DNA of 64,000 nucleotides from positions 62,001 to 126,000 of the forward strand of contig JANSWO010000008.1 in the NCBI GenBank assembly GCA_024743435.1. Reading direction: 5' to 3'. Below are positions 42,163 through 50,961 of the stretch, in pieces. Origin of the DNA: Pseudomonadaceae bacterium (GTDB taxonomy: Bacteria; Pseudomonadota; Gammaproteobacteria; Pseudomonadales; Azotimanducaceae). The notes beneath the pieces are model-generated. The model saw only the letters and a program-made list of their open reading frames with translations. It made no database searches and had not been told where the DNA came from. Numbering within the stretch: the stretch's first letter is position 1; each line of letters begins with the position of its first letter. Both the position numbers and the translations under genes were made by a program.

Positions 42163-42737
42163 GCGACCTCGCTAATCGGCCGCTCCTTGGTATCTCGCAG
42201 CCATTGCACGTAACCCCATACGGCCATGATCAGGTACACGCCATAGAGGATCGCGTACAGGTACAGCTCCTGCAGCACAAAGAATCCGACATAGACAATG
42301 TCGATGACCAACCAGACCAGCCAGGACTCGAGATATTTGCGGGTTTGCATCCAGAAGGCCGCGAGCGAAGCCGCCGTCAGAGCGCTGTCGAAGAGAGCCT
42401 GCTGGGCATCACTGTAGGTATCGAGCAACAGCCAGGAGGCGACACTCGCAAGCACAACCAGCAACGCGAGAACAAACGCAACGGCCACGGGCGTTCTGCC
42501 GACTACCACTGGCGCTCCATCCGCGCCGCCCGTTTGCCAGTGATACCAGCCGTAGGCGTTGACCAGCACATAGAAAACGTGCAGCGCAAACTGGCCGTAA
42601 AGCTGTTCGCCGTAGAAAACGAACAGCGACAGCAGGGCGTAGGCCATTCCGAGCGGCCAGGTCCAGATATTCTGTCGAATCAACAGCCACACACATAGCA
42701 GCCCGGAGGCGGTGGCAACGATCTCAAACCAATCCAA
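42159..42737 (-). CDS. pnuC: Nicotinamide riboside transporter PnuC
   Basis: A 192-residue membrane protein with about seven helices and PnuC hallmarks: VWLLIRQNIWTWPLGMAY, VNAYGWYHW and LVWLVIDIVYVGFFVLQELY. It takes up nicotinamide riboside by facilitated diffusion, trapped by the coupled kinase. Start TTG at 42737 because AGGAG lies 7 bases upstream; the frame extends to 42824. PnuT-type thiamine transporters are close relatives, so the substrate rests on the NadR-like neighbour. Confidence 0.88.
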   Translation of the reverse strand: MDWFEIVATASGLLCVWLLIRQNIWTWPLGMAYALLSLFVFYGEQLYGQFALHVFYVLVNAYGWYHWQTGGADGAPVVVGRTPVAVAFVLALLVVLASVASWLLLDTYSDAQQALFDSALTAASLAAFWMQTRKYLESWLVWLVIDIVYVGFFVLQELYLYAILYGVYLIMAVWGYVQWLRDTKERPISEVA

Positions 42738-42932
42738 TTCTTGGCTCCTGATTACACAAACAGCACTCGCGGTGACGACGAACGAGTTGCCTGTAGTCTG
42801 AGGCTCACGCACGCCTGCGCGCAAATGAGATCGTGCGCTCGAACCACCTCCACAGCAATCAAATCACATGCTTCACAGGGCTGCGCGGACGCGGGATACT
42901 GACCACGTCGACTATCAGCAATAGAGAGTTTC

Positions 42933-43634
42933 GTGGCCAAATCCATCGTCATCGTCGAAGACGACCCAGATCAGCGAGCCAACTACGCGGATGCGATCAC
43001 CAAGAAGGGATACGAGGTAACAGCCTTTGGCTCACGTACCGAGGCTCTCGAAGGCATCGAACGGGAACTGCCGGATCTCGCTATTCTGGATATCATTCTC
43101 GGCGAGGAAGTCGATGGTGGCTTTCAGCTCTGCCGCGAGCTGTTGAGTCTGGCGCCCAGCCTGCCCGTCATATTCCTGACCGAACGCATCGACGAAATCG
43201 ACAAGATCTCTGGCTTACGTCTAGGCGCGTGGGACTACCTGCCCAAGCCGATATCGCTCGACTACCTGGCGGAGCGAATCGCGTCTCTACTGCGAATTGA
43301 TGAAGCGCGCCTCGTTGCGGCCTCGGATGCGAACGACAACAGCAAACAGATCGGCGATCTATCCATCGACGAGGACGCGCTGCTGGTGTCCTGGCGAGGT
43401 GAACGGATCGATTTGTCCGGAACCGAGTTTCGTATGCTGGCTAAACTCGTTCGACAACCCGGCCATGCCGTGAGCTACGAAGTTCTCATGAATGCGACAA
43501 TGCAGAGCCTCGTCACCAACAACACCATCAACACCCACATGCGCAACATCCGTAAGAAGTTCGAGAAGGCAGACAGCGAATTCAGCGCGATTAAGAGCGA
43601 ATACGGATTCGGCTACCGCTGGTCGCAGCTCTAG
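42933..43634 (+). CDS. OmpR-family response regulator, dedicated-sortase-system type
   Basis: A 233-residue regulator: receiver domain with the acidic pocket (VEDDPDQR), phospho-acceptor Asp53 (ILDIILGEE) and Lys in YLPKPISLD, then a winged-helix DNA-binding domain ending in SEYGFGYRWSQL. GTG start. The kinase gene follows 25 bases on. Sequence and pairing resemble the response regulator of the proteobacterial dedicated sortase system, usually found near a class GN sortase and its LPXTG target; none of these is visible here. Confidence 0.9.
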   Translation: MAKSIVIVEDDPDQRANYADAITKKGYEVTAFGSRTEALEGIERELPDLAILDIILGEEVDGGFQLCRELLSLAPSLPVIFLTERIDEIDKISGLRLGAWDYLPKPISLDYLAERIASLLRIDEARLVAASDANDNSKQIGDLSIDEDALLVSWRGERIDLSGTEFRMLAKLVRQPGHAVSYEVLMNATMQSLVTNNTINTHMRNIRKKFEKADSEFSAIKSEYGFGYRWSQL

Positions 43635-43659
43635 GGATGCCAGGCGGAGTTGACCAAGC

Positions 43660-45849
43660 GTGAAAGCCTACCGAGTGAAAGGGCCCCGCCTAGGCACAAA
43701 GCTGATGCTGCTCGGATTGACGATGCTCGTCGTGCCCTGGTTCAGCTATCGCCAGATTGTCGTCATGGAACGGCTGTTGATTCAGGCGGAGTCGCAGAAT
43801 CAAATTCGCCATGCAACGACAGTCTCCTCGCTGTTTAACGGTCGCGACGAGTTGTTTCGCGACCTGCCGGTCAACGTCGAAGACTTCGAAAACCTGTTCG
43901 CCTATCCACTGGAGCAACCCGTGCGACTGGATGGCGATCTCACGGACTGGGGCGACACCGCAGAATCGAGGCTTCTGTCATTCGGCACCCCGGGAGCAGA
44001 CGGCAGCTTTGAGTTGATACTGGGCGAGCGCGCTGGCCAACTCTATGGCTTCGTACGCGTCAAAGACCCTCAGACGATCTACCGCGATCGCAGCAAACTC
44101 CGGCTGGATCTCGCGGATCATCTACGCCTGAAATTCATCGGCGCTGATGCTGAGGACGAACTCATCGCGCTGACGATCACCGAATCTGGCCCGTTCACGG
44201 CTTATCAGATGGACGCCGAATGGCGTTTTGCCGCCAACGGTGACCCAGACACCCGCGTGCAAGGCGTCGCCCAAACCAGCGACGACGGCATCGTCTTCGA
44301 GTTTCGTCTTCCTATCGAGGTGGTTGGATCACGCCGCTACTTCGGCATTACCTACGTCGATATCGATGACATAGAGACACGGGCGATCGCGAACTTCACG
44401 CAGACTCTACCCACCGACGGCAGCGAAGGCTTCAATCTCGTCGTTTTCAGGTCTCCGGAAGCCCTCAGCATCATCGAAGGCCTGCGCTACTCCGGCACCG
44501 CCATCACCGTACTCGACAACCAGCGTCGGGTTCGAGCGCGGACCGGCAACATGGATCTGAGCGAGCCGATTCCAAGTGACGGCGATCTGGGCGGGGTTGT
44601 CGATCGCGCGTTCGCGAGTATTCGGCCGGTGGTTCATCGCGTCATCACTGGCGAAACGCTGCCGGACAGCGAAGCTCCGGAAGACGCGGAGCGCATCGTC
44701 GGCGAGGTCATCGCTTCCACTCTGGAAGGCGAACCCATCGCGTTGCGAAGACGCACCGCCGGACATGAAGTCATCGTAGCGGGCAATCCGATCGTCTCGA
44801 AAGACCGGATCCTCGGCGCCGTCATCGTTGAGCAGAACACCGATGAGATCCTCAGTTTCCAACAACAGGCCCTGCGCCAGGTGGTGTTGCTATCGGTGGT
44901 GTCCCTGTTCGCGATCTTCGTCGCTCTGCTCGCGTTCGCCGGCCGGCTCGCCTGGCGGATTCGAAAACTGCGTCGGGAAGCCAGCGCCGCCATTGACCAA
45001 TATGGCCGACTACGCGCGAGCACTCTGTATCGGGAAAACAACGCAGGCGATGAGATCGGTGATTTGTCGCGCGCGGTCAGCGGCATGCTCAGCAAGCTTG
45101 CTCAACACAATCAGTTCCTTGAAACCATGCCGCGTACGCTGCGTCATGAGATCAACAATCCACTCAACACGCTTTCGACATCTCTGCAGAATCTCGAACT
45201 CGAGATTCCGGAAATCAAGGACAGTAAATACCTGGATAGCGCCAAGCGAGGCGTCATGCGCATCGGCGCAATCGTGCAGAACCTGGCGGATGCTGCCAGC
45301 TTGGAAGAATCACTCGAATCAGAAGAAAAGGAGCGGATCGATCTGAATCAGCTTCTGGGCAACTACGTTAATAACTGCTCGCTGACCCACAGCAACTGCA
45401 AGTTCGTCTACAAAGGGCCAAGTTCACCGGTGATGGCGAATGTTGCCGACTACCGTATCGAACAGATGCTGGACAAGATCATCGACAACGCCATCGATTT
45501 TCATCGCAGCAACAGCCCCATCCGCGTGCAGCTGGACACTGTTCGAGACTACCTTCAGATTACGGTCGCGAACCGAGGACCAACTCTTCCGGAAGACTCG
45601 ACAGCAACCCTGTTCGATTCGATGGTCAGCCATCGCGGTCCACAGAATCGCCTGCACTTCGGGCTTGGTCTGTACGTGGTGCGGATCATCGCCGAATACC
45701 ACGGCGGTTTCGTCCGAGCGATGAACCTGACCGACGGTTCGGGTGTCGCTGTCTTGATACAACTACCGAGAGTGCGCGGCGATAGCAGCAGCGACAAGGA
45801 AACCGCCAACAGCCGCTCGAGCGGCGAGGCCCTGCGGGCGGTACGCTAG
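43660..45849 (+). CDS. Sensor histidine kinase, dedicated-sortase-system type
   Basis: A 729-residue membrane kinase. N-terminal helix (about 12-28), a large periplasmic region with a type-9 carbohydrate-binding-like fold (VRLDGDLTDWGD), a second helix (about 405-425), HAMP-like linker, dimerisation domain with His496 in RTLRHEINNPLNTL, and an ATPase domain (DKIIDNAIDFHR, GLGLYVVRIIAEYHGG). This layout and the RHEINNPLN box recall the histidine kinase of the marine proteobacterial sortase system. GTG start. The signal is unknown; the sugar-binding-like sensor suggests an envelope glycan or ligand. Confidence 0.9.
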   Translation: MKAYRVKGPRLGTKLMLLGLTMLVVPWFSYRQIVVMERLLIQAESQNQIRHATTVSSLFNGRDELFRDLPVNVEDFENLFAYPLEQPVRLDGDLTDWGDTAESRLLSFGTPGADGSFELILGERAGQLYGFVRVKDPQTIYRDRSKLRLDLADHLRLKFIGADAEDELIALTITESGPFTAYQMDAEWRFAANGDPDTRVQGVAQTSDDGIVFEFRLPIEVVGSRRYFGITYVDIDDIETRAIANFTQTLPTDGSEGFNLVVFRSPEALSIIEGLRYSGTAITVLDNQRRVRARTGNMDLSEPIPSDGDLGGVVDRAFASIRPVVHRVITGETLPDSEAPEDAERIVGEVIASTLEGEPIALRRRTAGHEVIVAGNPIVSKDRILGAVIVEQNTDEILSFQQQALRQVVLLSVVSLFAIFVALLAFAGRLAWRIRKLRREASAAIDQYGRLRASTLYRENNAGDEIGDLSRAVSGMLSKLAQHNQFLETMPRTLRHEINNPLNTLSTSLQNLELEIPEIKDSKYLDSAKRGVMRIGAIVQNLADAASLEESLESEEKERIDLNQLLGNYVNNCSLTHSNCKFVYKGPSSPVMANVADYRIEQMLDKIIDNAIDFHRSNSPIRVQLDTVRDYLQITVANRGPTLPEDSTATLFDSMVSHRGPQNRLHFGLGLYVVRIIAEYHGGFVRAMNLTDGSGVAVLIQLPRVRGDSSSDKETANSRSSGEALRAVR

Positions 45850-45928
45850 GCTCAAGGACGGGGCTTAGATTGCGGTAATGCCACCGAGTTTCTGCGCGAT
45901 CGATCCAATCTCCTGACGCTACTTTTGC

Positions 45929-46348
45929 CTAAGTAGCGAGATAGATCGTTCTTAGAAGCAGTGCCAAGAGGATTGCACTCGCAATGACGAACAGTCCAAA
46001 GCGAATGGTAATCGGGTTCTTTATGGCCTGGACGAGCGAATGGATCACTCGCACGGCGACGTAGGCCCAAGCGAGCCCGATTTGGATATCGTCTATCGCA
46101 CCGAGCGCAGCGGCACACAGCACGAGTGCATAAAAAGCCGTGGGCTGCTCGTGCAAGTGGTTGTAGTTGTCCGCCACTCGCGACACCTGCGGGGGTAACA
46201 CCAGTGGCGCGCCCGTTCTCGACAGCTCATCGACATCAATATTCGCTCTGAGCATCGCCGGTATGCGCGTCGCGTACATCCAGAACCACATGACAAAGGT
46301 CCAGCTCAACAGCGCCAGAACGGAATACAGAAACAGAGAATGCGACAT
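45929..46348 (-). CDS. MAPEG family membrane protein
   Basis: A 139-residue, four-helix protein of the MAPEG superfamily: SRVADNYNHLHEQPTAFYAL is the usual signature with the conserved Glu and Pro, then WAYVAVRVIHSLVQ with the Arg-x-x-His pair. Eukaryotic relatives are glutathione-dependent; most bacterial members have no assigned role. Stands alone, 73 bases from the divergent side of the metallo-hydrolase gene end. Confidence 0.88.
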   Translation of the reverse strand: MSHSLFLYSVLALLSWTFVMWFWMYATRIPAMLRANIDVDELSRTGAPLVLPPQVSRVADNYNHLHEQPTAFYALVLCAAALGAIDDIQIGLAWAYVAVRVIHSLVQAIKNPITIRFGLFVIASAILLALLLRTIYLAT

Positions 46349-46421
46349 TAGATCTCCTGACCCAGGACAGTTAGTAGGCAGCGAGAGGCCTGCCTGATTC
46401 GCCGTTAGCCAGTGAACGAAT

Positions 46422-47327
46422 TCAATTGGCTACCGTATAGCGGGCATCGAGGCTCGGTTCGCCATCACAATCAATCTCGCCCTTGCGAACCAGCAATTCG
46501 ATGGCCGCGTAAACACTGCGTGCAGCAGCCGGATACATGAACTCCGGCAGATCGGTGTACATCGCCGGCACCATCTCACCGATAGTGTCCACTCCAGTGC
46601 GCAGACACTTCAGGATCTGTTCTTCACGCTCTGCTCTATGCGCAATGAACGCGCGGACGAGCTCTTTCGGTTTCGTGACACAGGCGCCGTGGGTGGGCCA
46701 GTAGGTTTCGTCGTCACGCCCAAGCAGCTTGTGCAGGCTATCGAGATAGGCTGCCATGTCACCGTCCGGTGGTGACACTATGCTGGTCGACCAGCCCATG
46801 ACGTGATCACCCGTAAAAAGCGTTTTCTGTTCGCGATAAGCGAAACAGATGTGATTGGAGGTGTGACCCGGAGTGTAAACACACTCGACCGACCAACCGT
46901 TGCCTTCAATGATCTGACCATCGGTGACCAGCACGTCCGGCTGGAATTCCATATCACCACCCTCTTCGACGACCACCCCATCGGCCGCTTTACCAGCGCC
47001 ATGGGGGCCAAACGCATACGTTGGCGCGTCAGTGTGTGCCGCCAGCAGGGCACACCCAGGGGAGTGATCCATGTGAGTATGCGTGACCAGAACATGCGTG
47101 ATGCGCTCTCCGGCCAGGCCGCTGACGAGTGCATCGATGTGCCCTGGGTCAGCGGGGCCGGGATCGATTACGGCTACTTCGCCTTCTCCGATGATGTAGG
47201 TGCCGGTGCCGTACAGCGTGAAGGGACTGGGGTTGTTTGCCACGAGACGGCGAACACCCGGCGCGACCTGCTCGATCTCACCGTAGTTGAAATCAAGCTC
47301 TCTAATCAGGGGTAGCTCAACGGCCAT
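46422..47327 (-). CDS. MBL-fold metallo-hydrolase (LACTB2-like)
   Basis: A 301-residue metallo-beta-lactamase-fold enzyme: THTHMDHSPG (zinc-binding HxHxDH), YTPGHTSNHICF, FTGDHVMGW and YWPTHGACV supply the remaining ligands. The C-terminal about 70 residues resemble the winged-helix tail of LACTB2-type hydrolases. Substrate not defined; thioester or RNA hydrolysis are known for relatives. Confidence 0.9.
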   Translation of the reverse strand: MAVELPLIRELDFNYGEIEQVAPGVRRLVANNPSPFTLYGTGTYIIGEGEVAVIDPGPADPGHIDALVSGLAGERITHVLVTHTHMDHSPGCALLAAHTDAPTYAFGPHGAGKAADGVVVEEGGDMEFQPDVLVTDGQIIEGNGWSVECVYTPGHTSNHICFAYREQKTLFTGDHVMGWSTSIVSPPDGDMAAYLDSLHKLLGRDDETYWPTHGACVTKPKELVRAFIAHRAEREEQILKCLRTGVDTIGEMVPAMYTDLPEFMYPAAARSVYAAIELLVRKGEIDCDGEPSLDARYTVAN

Positions 47328-47410
47328 GGCTGGTTCTCTTTTTTGTTAACCGAAACGTTCAACGTATGCGTGACTCAATGCCGCCGCTATCGGCAGCTCG
47401 CAGCGTCGCC

Positions 47411-48562
47411 TCAATCGACGAATAGCCACCAGATCAGAAGCGCAGACAGCGCCAGCAGTATGGCAGCACCGGTGATAATCCAGAACCCGCTCCGGCTACC
47501 GGGAAGGCTCGTTCTGCCCCCCTCTCGATAGCCTAACTGCACACCAGCACACTGCAATACATCGCCATCGCTCAGCTGATCTGTCAGCACCTCCCGACCA
47601 TTCAGCCAGGTCCCGTTAGTCGTCCGATGCGCTGTAACCGAGCAGCCGTCCACCGACAGGTTAAGCTCACAGTGGTTGAGCGAGACTGATTCATCATCGA
47701 TCCAGACGTCGCTATCAACGTCCCGACCGATTCGCAGACGCCCGGGACGCAAACGAAACACGCGACCTTCGACTGGCGGACTCATGCCCACCAGATAAGC
47801 GCCAGCAATTTCACCCACCGCCGACGCCACCGAGCTTGGCGAACGCTCGGGCGCCGTATGTGCGGATAAATCAGCGATCTCCGTGGTTTCCAGCCTACCC
47901 GACGTTGGCTCTGGCGCCAGCGGTCGGTACTGCGTCTCGCCGCGCGGACGCGCCGGTGTCAAATCACCACCCTCGCCAAGCAACTGATACTCAGCATCGT
48001 CGAAGCGCAGCTGATCGCCATGAAAAAGCTGACAAGCACCGTGTACGCGTTCGTCGTTGACGTAAGTTCCGTTCGCCGAACCCAGATCTCGCAACCACAC
48101 TGCGCCGGACAGCACCGCTATCGATGCATGCCGTCGCGAGATGTGACTATCAGCCAGCACCAGATCGCAATCTTCGCCACGACCGACAAGCATTTCGGTA
48201 TCAAGCTTGGCGACCGTGCTGCCGGCGCGCGCGACGAGTTGCCAAACAAACCCCGGATCGGAGTCACCCTCCTGTTCTAGCAGCACATCGCTGTGGCCGA
48301 TCTCTATGACGTCACCCGGCGCAACGCCCGTCGGTTGAGTAATCGCGCGGCCATTAACCCGTACTGGCGCATCCGCAATCGATGCAATCAGCATGCCCCG
48401 CTCTGCCCGGGCGAGGCGCGCATGAAAATCGGCGACTGCTTCGCCCGGCACGATGAGATCATTGTCGAGATGGCGTCCGACGGTCGCAGAATCCACGACC
48501 TCGATACGCTCTTCGTCATCGAGCAGCCGAAGAAACAGGGAAACGTCAGCCGGCCGCTTCAT
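47411..48562 (-). CDS. Triple-FHA-domain membrane protein
   Basis: A 383-residue protein from ATG 48562 (the frame opens at 48598). Three FHA domains: a divergent first (TVGRHLDNDLIVPG), a canonical second (LVGRGEDCDLVLADSHISRR, GSANGTYVNDE) and a third (RIGRDVDSDVWIDDESVSLN, TTNGTWLNG). A C-terminal membrane helix (WIITGAAILLALSALLIWWL) anchors it with the FHA part in the cytoplasm. FHA domains bind phosphothreonine; the gene overlaps the 3' end of the Ser/Thr kinase gene by 17 bases, so it is the likely reader or target of that kinase. Confidence 0.9.
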   Translation of the reverse strand: MKRPADVSLFLRLLDDEERIEVVDSATVGRHLDNDLIVPGEAVADFHARLARAERGMLIASIADAPVRVNGRAITQPTGVAPGDVIEIGHSDVLLEQEGDSDPGFVWQLVARAGSTVAKLDTEMLVGRGEDCDLVLADSHISRRHASIAVLSGAVWLRDLGSANGTYVNDERVHGACQLFHGDQLRFDDAEYQLLGEGGDLTPARPRGETQYRPLAPEPTSGRLETTEIADLSAHTAPERSPSSVASAVGEIAGAYLVGMSPPVEGRVFRLRPGRLRIGRDVDSDVWIDDESVSLNHCELNLSVDGCSVTAHRTTNGTWLNGREVLTDQLSDGDVLQCAGVQLGYREGGRTSLPGSRSGFWIITGAAILLALSALLIWWLFVD

Positions 48563-50810
48563 TGTTCCATTGCTCACGCATGCGTCGCCATTCAGCAACG
48601 TCTGGAGTTACGGTGAGAGCGAGATCCAGATAGTAGCGAGCGTCAGCCGCAAGTCCGGATTCCCAAGCTTCCTGTGCAACGGCTGCCAACCTGCTGGCAC
48701 ATTGCGCGAGCAGAGATTGCGCCCGGACATTACCCGGATCAAGGGTCACCACATCCCGCAGGACCGACACGGCGTTGTTCTCTGTAGGCCCTGTGATATA
48801 GCCGGCATCAAACAGGTTAGCCGCCTCGGTAATGAGCGTATCAACGCGCCCTAGCCTGGTTTGCTCATTCTCAAGACGAACCTTGAGATCGTTGACGACT
48901 TCGCCCTGCAAACCAACGGCGGATGCGCGATCAACCACGGCTCGCACAGCAGCGAGATCACCGGCTTCAATCAGCACCGCGGCGTTCGATGATATCTGCG
49001 CTTCGATCTCCGACAGCCCCTGCTGCGCAATCGCATTGTCAGGATCCGTCGACAGCACCCGGTGATACATCTCTGCCGCGTTCTCCCCGGGCGGGTTAAT
49101 CAGCTCACCCGCGGCACGGTAGGCACTCGCTGAGCTCAGCATTTCATCAATCGCGCCTTGCATCGAAGTCGCATCGGCAATGGCGAGACGTACATCAGCA
49201 AGCGCAGCAAGGTCTGGATTAGCAGCCGATGCTCGATCCAGCAGTGCGATTGCGCTCTCGGTATCGCCCGTGCTGGCTGTCTCGATTGCCCGCTGCGAGT
49301 AAAAGCTGGCGATATCGTTGAGCGCCTTCACCGCCTCGGCATTACCGGGTGCCAGCCTCAGCACCTCCTGATACGCCTGGATCGCCGCTGTGGCTGACGG
49401 TACGTCCGCCACTCCATGGCTGCGAAGCAGGCCCTCCGTGCTACGAAGCAGGGATTCGGCCCGCTCGCGATCGGCGATCACCGTCGTAAAGCCCGTCAGC
49501 TCAGCGTTCGTGGGAAAGGCGGACATCGCCTCGGCCAGGCGGTTTTGAGCCTGCACCAGATCACCCGAATCGATCGCCGCAGTGATCTGGTCTCGCCACT
49601 GGCGCTCGAGGCCAGCAACCGCGCTCTCCGCTTCGGTGTGTCCGGGTGCGATCTGCAGAACCCTTCGGTAAGCCGCAACCACAGCCGCCAACGACTGATT
49701 CGGATCGTTGTGCATCGAGCGCGCGGCGCTCCACGCCTCCGACAGCGCCTGGTCGTCACCCAACCCCAACGCGCCGATGGCACGCTGAACCAGTTCTGGC
49801 CGCTCGGTGGCAACAAACGTTGCGGCGGTCGCCAAGGCGAGAACCGCAGTCACGCCCACAACAAAACCCGGGCGGCGTCGCTTCCTGCGAGTTTTGGGTT
49901 CCGCACGTATGGCCGATGCGTCCCCGCGCACTGCCGTCATCACCGTACTGCGAATCGCCTCAATCTCATCCGTGGATACCGCATCCGCACGGACCACAGT
50001 GTTTGGCACTAACCCCTCGGAGCGAACATCGTCGAGGTCGGCAATGATGTCCTCGCCGCTTTGGTATCGCTCTTCAACTTTCTTGGCCAGAATCTTGTCG
50101 ATGATCGCCTGAAACGCAGACAGATGATTCGGCAGCTTCGGGATCGGATCCTGAAGGTGCCGAATGCCAACGGCGACGGCGGAATCTCCTCGATAGGGAA
50201 CATCACCGCTGAGCATGCGAAAGAACACAACGCCCAGGCTGTAGATATCCGAGCGGCCATCAAGCTCTTTTCCGGCGGCCTGCTCCGGGCTCATGTACTG
50301 GGGCGTGCCAACCACCGTACCCATGCGGGTGATATTCGGGCCATCACCCACCACTTTGGCAATGCCGAAGTCCGACAGCACCGCCGAACCGTCTTCCCGA
50401 AAGAGAATGTTCTCCGGTTTGATGTCACGGTGAACAAAGCCTTTGCCGTGAGCAAAGTCGAGCGCGCGGGCGATATCTCTGATGACCTGCAGGAGCTCCT
50501 GCATGTGCATACCGCGATTCAGGCGCTGAGTAAGATCACCGCCACGCATGTACTCCATCACCAGGTACAGGTAATTCTCGTGTACCCCAACGTCATAGAC
50601 CTGAACGATGTGTGGGTGAGATAGCTGCGCGTTGATGCGGGATTCGCGCACGAAACGCTTACGGAAATTCGGGTCTTTAGAGTATTCAGCCGACACCACT
50701 TTGAGCGCCACCAGACGACCAAACTTGTTTTGCACAGCCAGGTGCACCCGCGCCATACCACCGCGGCCGACTTCGCGTTCAATCTGGTAACCGGGGATCT
50801 CTAACGCCAC
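48546..50810 (-). CDS. Serine/threonine protein kinase with TM helix and TPR-like repeats
   Basis: A 754-residue eukaryotic-type kinase: GRGGMARVHLA glycine loop, Lys37 (VALKVV), HRDIKPENIL (Asp129), DFGIAK (Asp147) and GTPQYMSPEQA. A basic stretch and a single membrane helix follow at about 315-335, then about 400 Ala-rich helical residues with repeats such as LRLAPGNAEAVKAL and LSTDPDNAIAQQGL, typical of TPR-like units outside the membrane. It may sense the envelope and phosphorylate cytoplasmic partners, with the overlapping FHA protein as partner. No type VI secretion genes are nearby, unlike PpkA/Fha pairs. Confidence 0.93.
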   Translation of the reverse strand: MALEIPGYQIEREVGRGGMARVHLAVQNKFGRLVALKVVSAEYSKDPNFRKRFVRESRINAQLSHPHIVQVYDVGVHENYLYLVMEYMRGGDLTQRLNRGMHMQELLQVIRDIARALDFAHGKGFVHRDIKPENILFREDGSAVLSDFGIAKVVGDGPNITRMGTVVGTPQYMSPEQAAGKELDGRSDIYSLGVVFFRMLSGDVPYRGDSAVAVGIRHLQDPIPKLPNHLSAFQAIIDKILAKKVEERYQSGEDIIADLDDVRSEGLVPNTVVRADAVSTDEIEAIRSTVMTAVRGDASAIRAEPKTRRKRRRPGFVVGVTAVLALATAATFVATERPELVQRAIGALGLGDDQALSEAWSAARSMHNDPNQSLAAVVAAYRRVLQIAPGHTEAESAVAGLERQWRDQITAAIDSGDLVQAQNRLAEAMSAFPTNAELTGFTTVIADRERAESLLRSTEGLLRSHGVADVPSATAAIQAYQEVLRLAPGNAEAVKALNDIASFYSQRAIETASTGDTESAIALLDRASAANPDLAALADVRLAIADATSMQGAIDEMLSSASAYRAAGELINPPGENAAEMYHRVLSTDPDNAIAQQGLSEIEAQISSNAAVLIEAGDLAAVRAVVDRASAVGLQGEVVNDLKVRLENEQTRLGRVDTLITEAANLFDAGYITGPTENNAVSVLRDVVTLDPGNVRAQSLLAQCASRLAAVAQEAWESGLAADARYYLDLALTVTPDVAEWRRMREQWNNEAAG

Positions 50811-50836
50811 AGCGCTGCGCCCCCCGCATCATCAAC

Positions 50837-50854
50837 CATGCCGGCTTCGGCATG
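50837..50854 (-). promoter_or_regulatory. Hairpin in the kinase leader
   Basis: CATGCCG-GCTT-CGGCATG, a perfect seven-pair stem 27 bases upstream of the kinase start. A second stem CTTGCG/CGCAAG (minus strand) lies further upstream at about 50881-50900. No T-tract follows, so leader structure or operator is as likely as a terminator for the MORN gene. Confidence 0.4.
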
Positions 50855-50961
50855 CGCGAGTTCCAGCACCCTGCCTGACAAGCTTGCGCAAACCCGCAAG
50901 GGGCACGGTGTTCTAATAGAGAGATAGAGGCTCTTCATCGGCGAACTTGCGAGGCGCTCTC

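Noticed and set aside
46349-46421. Possible small RNA between the MAPEG and metallo-hydrolase genes
   Set aside because: No stem with T-tract or promoter-like element was found in this short spacer.
47411-47520. C-terminal helix of the FHA protein as a PEP-CTERM or LPXTG sorting tail
   Set aside because: There is no PEP or LPxTG motif before the helix and no basic cluster after it; it reads as a plain membrane anchor.
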